Below, piece by piece: positions 61,253-64,000 of a DNA stretch of 64,000 bases. Location: positions 1-64,000 of the forward strand of contig RCNN01000106.1 of NCBI GenBank assembly GCA_003667245.1, given 5' to 3'. A program made the position numbers and the translations under genes. Below the pieces are notes generated by a model, which ran no database searches, was not told where the DNA came from, and saw only the letters and a list, made by a program, of their open reading frames with translations. The stretch comes from Heterostelium multicystogenum. Its lineage: Eukaryota > Evosea > Eumycetozoa > Acytosteliales > Acytosteliaceae. Position 1 is the first letter of the stretch. The number at the start of each line of letters is the position of its first letter.

Positions 61253-61622
61253 ATAGAGAAATAAATCATTGTTTAATATTTATAGATGAGATAAAATTGA
61301 GATTTCTTTACAAATAAAATCTAGGTCAAAAATATAACTGTTTTGCTAGATGATGATAAACAAGATTTGTTTTATATCTCTAATATAGAATTTTTGTGGA
61401 AGACATTTACTTTGGAAGTTGTATATTTCTAAAATCATGAAACGAAAAGTTGATATTACTATTTTCAGATTGATCAATATTACTTGGAACACTATTGGTT
61501 TAAACCTTACAAGACAATGTTTAAAAATAAGAATATCAACCCTTTCAATAAAAACATATAGAGTTGATTTTATGAGAATAGATGTCGGTTTGAATTGGAA
61601 CTATTTGGAATTACATATTTAA

Positions 61623-62087
61623 GTGTAATATAAGTTTTACTTGGAATTGGTTAAATACTCTTGATTATGATGATAATTAACTAGGTATTGTTGATAAGAT
61701 CTTTACAATATCTTTGTATTAGAAACCCAATAATTCCTTCAATTTCAAATTCTATTACAATAACAAAAGAATAATCTATTAAATCTCAGACATTTTATAA
61801 TTTCCCAATCTTCACAAGTCAAATTCCAGATGAACTGTTATTGGTGAATTGGGGAAAATATTAAACTTTTAAATTTTTTTTATTTTTAAATCATAATACT
61901 ATTACTATTTTATTATTATTATTATGTAACAATATAGTTAGCTTGAATATAGTAATTGTAAATGGTTTTATAGCTTATATAGATTATTAAGTTATATATT
62001 ATAGAGTAATATCATTTAAAGTAAATAATACACATTGTGTAGGGTTAGTTTAGTCATATATATAAAGAAGTAAAGTAAAAGAATAGA
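61623..62087. other. AT-rich intergenic region
   Basis: About 460 bp of A/T-rich DNA upstream of the RING/TRAF-like gene, presumably its promoter. No motif is identified. Confidence 0.5.
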
Positions 62088-63192
62088 ATGGGACTTGGAA
62101 AAGAAGTTATCATTGTTGATAATAGTGTTGTAGAATGTTGTATATGTTATGCTAGTAACTTTAGTAAATCATTTTGTTGTGATTCTTGTGACTTCTGGAC
62201 TTGTGAATCATGTTTATTACCACCAACAAAGAATTGTCCCAAGTGTAAGTGAATCAAAGTTTTGTCTTGCTTGACTCGATACAAACAATATAATAACTGT
62301 ATTCACTTCACACTACTTGTTGGTCAATCGTCGATCTGCAGGCAAGAAGCAATGGCCAAAGAATCCAAGAAGAAACTATACAGTCGAGAAGCTTATCGAA
62401 GATGCACAGCAGTTGTGTTGCCACTATAGCGATGGTTGCAATGAAATATTTGCTATAAAAGAGACTGCAAAGAAGAAAGAGCACGAGGAGAAATGTCAGC
62501 ACCGAAAGGCTCCGTGCCCCCTGAGCAAGATCCTGGGTTGTCATACAGAGGTGTCAATGCTACCAGTGGAGATTGAAAAGCATTTTATAGATCACCATCG
62601 TCTGGACTCTGTGTATTTACACGACCAGGAGCGTGAAACAGAGTTCTTCCGTATGACTATGATTCCGCCACTCCCGAAAGGCACAGAAACCAGCTGTCTC
62701 CTATTGAAGCAGGAGGAACATACAATTGTGTTTGTATCGACAGGTGAAGGTGTCTACAGAAGCTTCCTCTTCCTTTTCGTGACCCCGCCACCCAAAAAAT
62801 ATCAGATTCGAGTGTATGGCACAAGTAGTGCCATGATAAAGATAAATGACCGTCCTCAAATTTGGGCAGACGTGTGCGATTCACTGCCGCTGGTCAGCTT
62901 TACTATATCACAACAACAGTACTTAAAGTGGAGTCATGCTTCATCCAACAGATCGTTCTGTATCCACTTGAAGGTGCACGACCAGGACGAAGAAGACGAC
63001 GACGATGATGACGACGAAGAAGATGACGAAGAAGAAGACGAAGAAGAAGAGAGCTCAGACGACGAAGATAAATCCAACTCATCCTCAGATGAAAACAATT
63101 CAGTTAACCAACTAAAGGGAAGCGGCGGAATACTCATAAACAAAGACAATGACGAAAAGCAAAGATATTTGAAGAAATTAAAAGTCAAATAA
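62088..63192 (+). CDS. RING/TRAF-type zinc-finger protein (SIAH-like)
   Basis: Probable E3 ubiquitin ligase. Exons are 62088-62244 and 62342-63192 (GTAAGT donor, CTGCAG acceptor; the join is AAG T/GC), giving 335 residues. The short N-terminal RING is CCICYASNFSKSFCCDSC then CESCL and CPKCK. It is followed by CCHYSDGCNEIF ... HEEKCQHRKAPCPL, a SIAH/TRAF-type Cys/His zinc finger. Next is a beta-rich domain of about 150 residues and an acidic tail made of Asp/Glu runs, then a basic end (RYLKKLKVK). The layout is that of SINA/SIAH and dictyostelid TRAF-like proteins. The substrate is unknown. The frame is intact. Confidence 0.82.
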
Positions 63193-63254
63193 CAAATTGT
63201 ACAAACAAACAAATACTCTCATTTGATTTCTATCATTATTTTTAATTTCGCTAT

Positions 63255-64000
63255 TTATTTATAGGCAGGAGGTAATGTACATTTCTTTTTATCCATTGAA
63301 AATGAGGTGCTCTCTGTCATTCCACGTCCACTTCCAACAACACCGACTTTTCCATTGAGATTGTCTGGTGTTGAAAACATACTGCCTTTCTTCTTGTCGG
63401 TGAAGGTTCCAGGTATAACACGCTTTGGTCCCGACTGGAAATCTTGCCATGCTTGTTTTTTCTTTCTATTCTCTTCATCTGCCTTGAACAGTCGATTCTG
63501 AGATTTGACAGATCTGATTTTCTTTTGTTTTTGTTTCTTTACCTCCTCAGAGTCTTCTGGTAAAATCTTCAAGTACTTTGGGATCGATTGTATCGAGTCT
63601 GATGCTGTTGAATATCGTGAAGATTGATCAGTCATTGATTGTACCAATTTCTGTCTTGAGAGTGGACGTATGTTCTCAAATGTTAGTGTTTCTGTGTTTC
63701 CATAGTCTGTGTATGTGACTGTGTATGTTCCATCCTTGTTGATAGCATCGATGACTGCAGTATACCAGATACCGTCAACACTATACTTTCCTTCACACTG
63801 TGTACCAACAACCAGCATGCTTGTAGCTGCAGAGTTGTTGTTTGCTAAAGCACCACCGCCAATGCTGTTGATTAATGTAGTAGAAGTAGTAGTAGTAGTG
63901 ATCGATTCATTAGTTTTCTGTTGTTGTAATTGTAAATGACTTGTATTATTTGTTATATTACTGTTGTTATTCACAGCAGGAGGAGCAGGTGCACTCGCTA
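63255..64000 (-). CDS. smndc1: Tudor-domain splicing factor SPF30/SMNDC1, 5' end outside window
   Basis: Nuclear factor needed for spliceosome assembly; its Tudor domain binds dimethylarginine on Sm proteins. Visible part: an Asn/Gln/Thr-rich linker, then the Tudor domain (GTQCEGKYSVDGIWYTAVID ... YTVTYTDYGNTETL), then the family-specific tail (PKYLKILPEDSEEVKKQKQKKI, NRLFKADEENRKKKQAWQDF) ending CTLPPAYK at 63255. The N-terminal helix of the family, expected before the linker, lies beyond position 64000. The frame is intact in the window. Confidence 0.9.
   Translation of the reverse strand, partial: ASAPAPPAVNNNSNITNNTSHLQLQQQKTNESITTTTTSTTLINSIGGGALANNNSAATSMLVVGTQCEGKYSVDGIWYTAVIDAINKDGTYTVTYTDYGNTETLTFENIRPLSRQKLVQSMTDQSSRYSTASDSIQSIPKYLKILPEDSEEVKKQKQKKIRSVKSQNRLFKADEENRKKKQAWQDFQSGPKRVIPGTFTDKKKGSMFSTPDNLNGKVGVVGSGRGMTESTSFSMDKKKCTLPPAYK

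Noticed and set aside
62934..63212. Minus-strand frame made of long Ser runs
   Set aside because: Shadow of the Asp/Glu-rich tail of the RING/TRAF-like gene.

Overview
This window is nuclear DNA of a social amoeba (dictyostelid). The evidence is short introns of roughly 50-120 bp with GTAAGT/GTATGT donors and T-rich acceptors, mostly TAA stops, very AT-rich intergenic DNA with poly-T/poly-A and AAT/CAT microsatellites, and Asn/Gln/Ser/Thr homopolymers in proteins. The gene families also fit: a Dicer-like protein without a helicase, CYP51, follistatin-like Cys-rich secreted proteins, and F-box-like and ankyrin proteins. Coding GC is moderate, so a group 1-3 dictyostelid (Cavenderia/Heterostelium-like) seems more likely than D. 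discoideum. I cannot fix the species.

Layout. From 1 to 14.2 kb nearly everything is on the minus strand: a 3'-truncated P-type Ca2+-ATPase, V-ATPase subunit H, a Dicer-like protein, a secreted beta-helix-type membrane protein, an F-box-like acidic protein and a cytochrome P450. At 14.5-15.7 kb (plus) lies a small two-exon gene with a decayed tandem copy of itself. From 16.4 to 30.3 kb (minus) come a Myb SHAQKY-class protein, a long coiled-coil protein, a TP-rich/charged-helix protein with many frame breaks, and a 94-aa orphan. At 31.4-31.8 kb there is a GC-rich island that folds like the SRP (7SL) RNA S domain, with a DUSE-like promoter element upstream and a T-run downstream. A Stum/SPEC3-like membrane protein follows, then an orphan and a broken ankyrin gene (plus), then NOSIP, a papain-family protease, CYP51 and an isolated intronless Nudix gene closely resembling enterobacterial NudI (minus). 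The right third holds a RhoGAP, an ACBD6-like acyl-CoA-binding/ankyrin protein, a TMEM209-like protein, a FOLN-type secreted protein, an orphan with a mitochondrial-type N-terminus, a low-complexity protein with M-RIP-like CxxC motifs, a RING/TRAF-like protein and a 5'-truncated SPF30/SMNDC1.

A pervasive property is single-base frame breaks, mostly in short homopolymers. They fall in otherwise well-conserved and often essential genes (vatH, CYP51, Ca2+-ATPase, RhoGAP, Myb). This looks like draft-assembly indel error rather than a cluster of pseudogenes, so gene models here should be read across the breaks. The genes do not form one pathway. The two most interesting items are the probable bacterium-to-amoeba NudI transfer and the SRP RNA gene.
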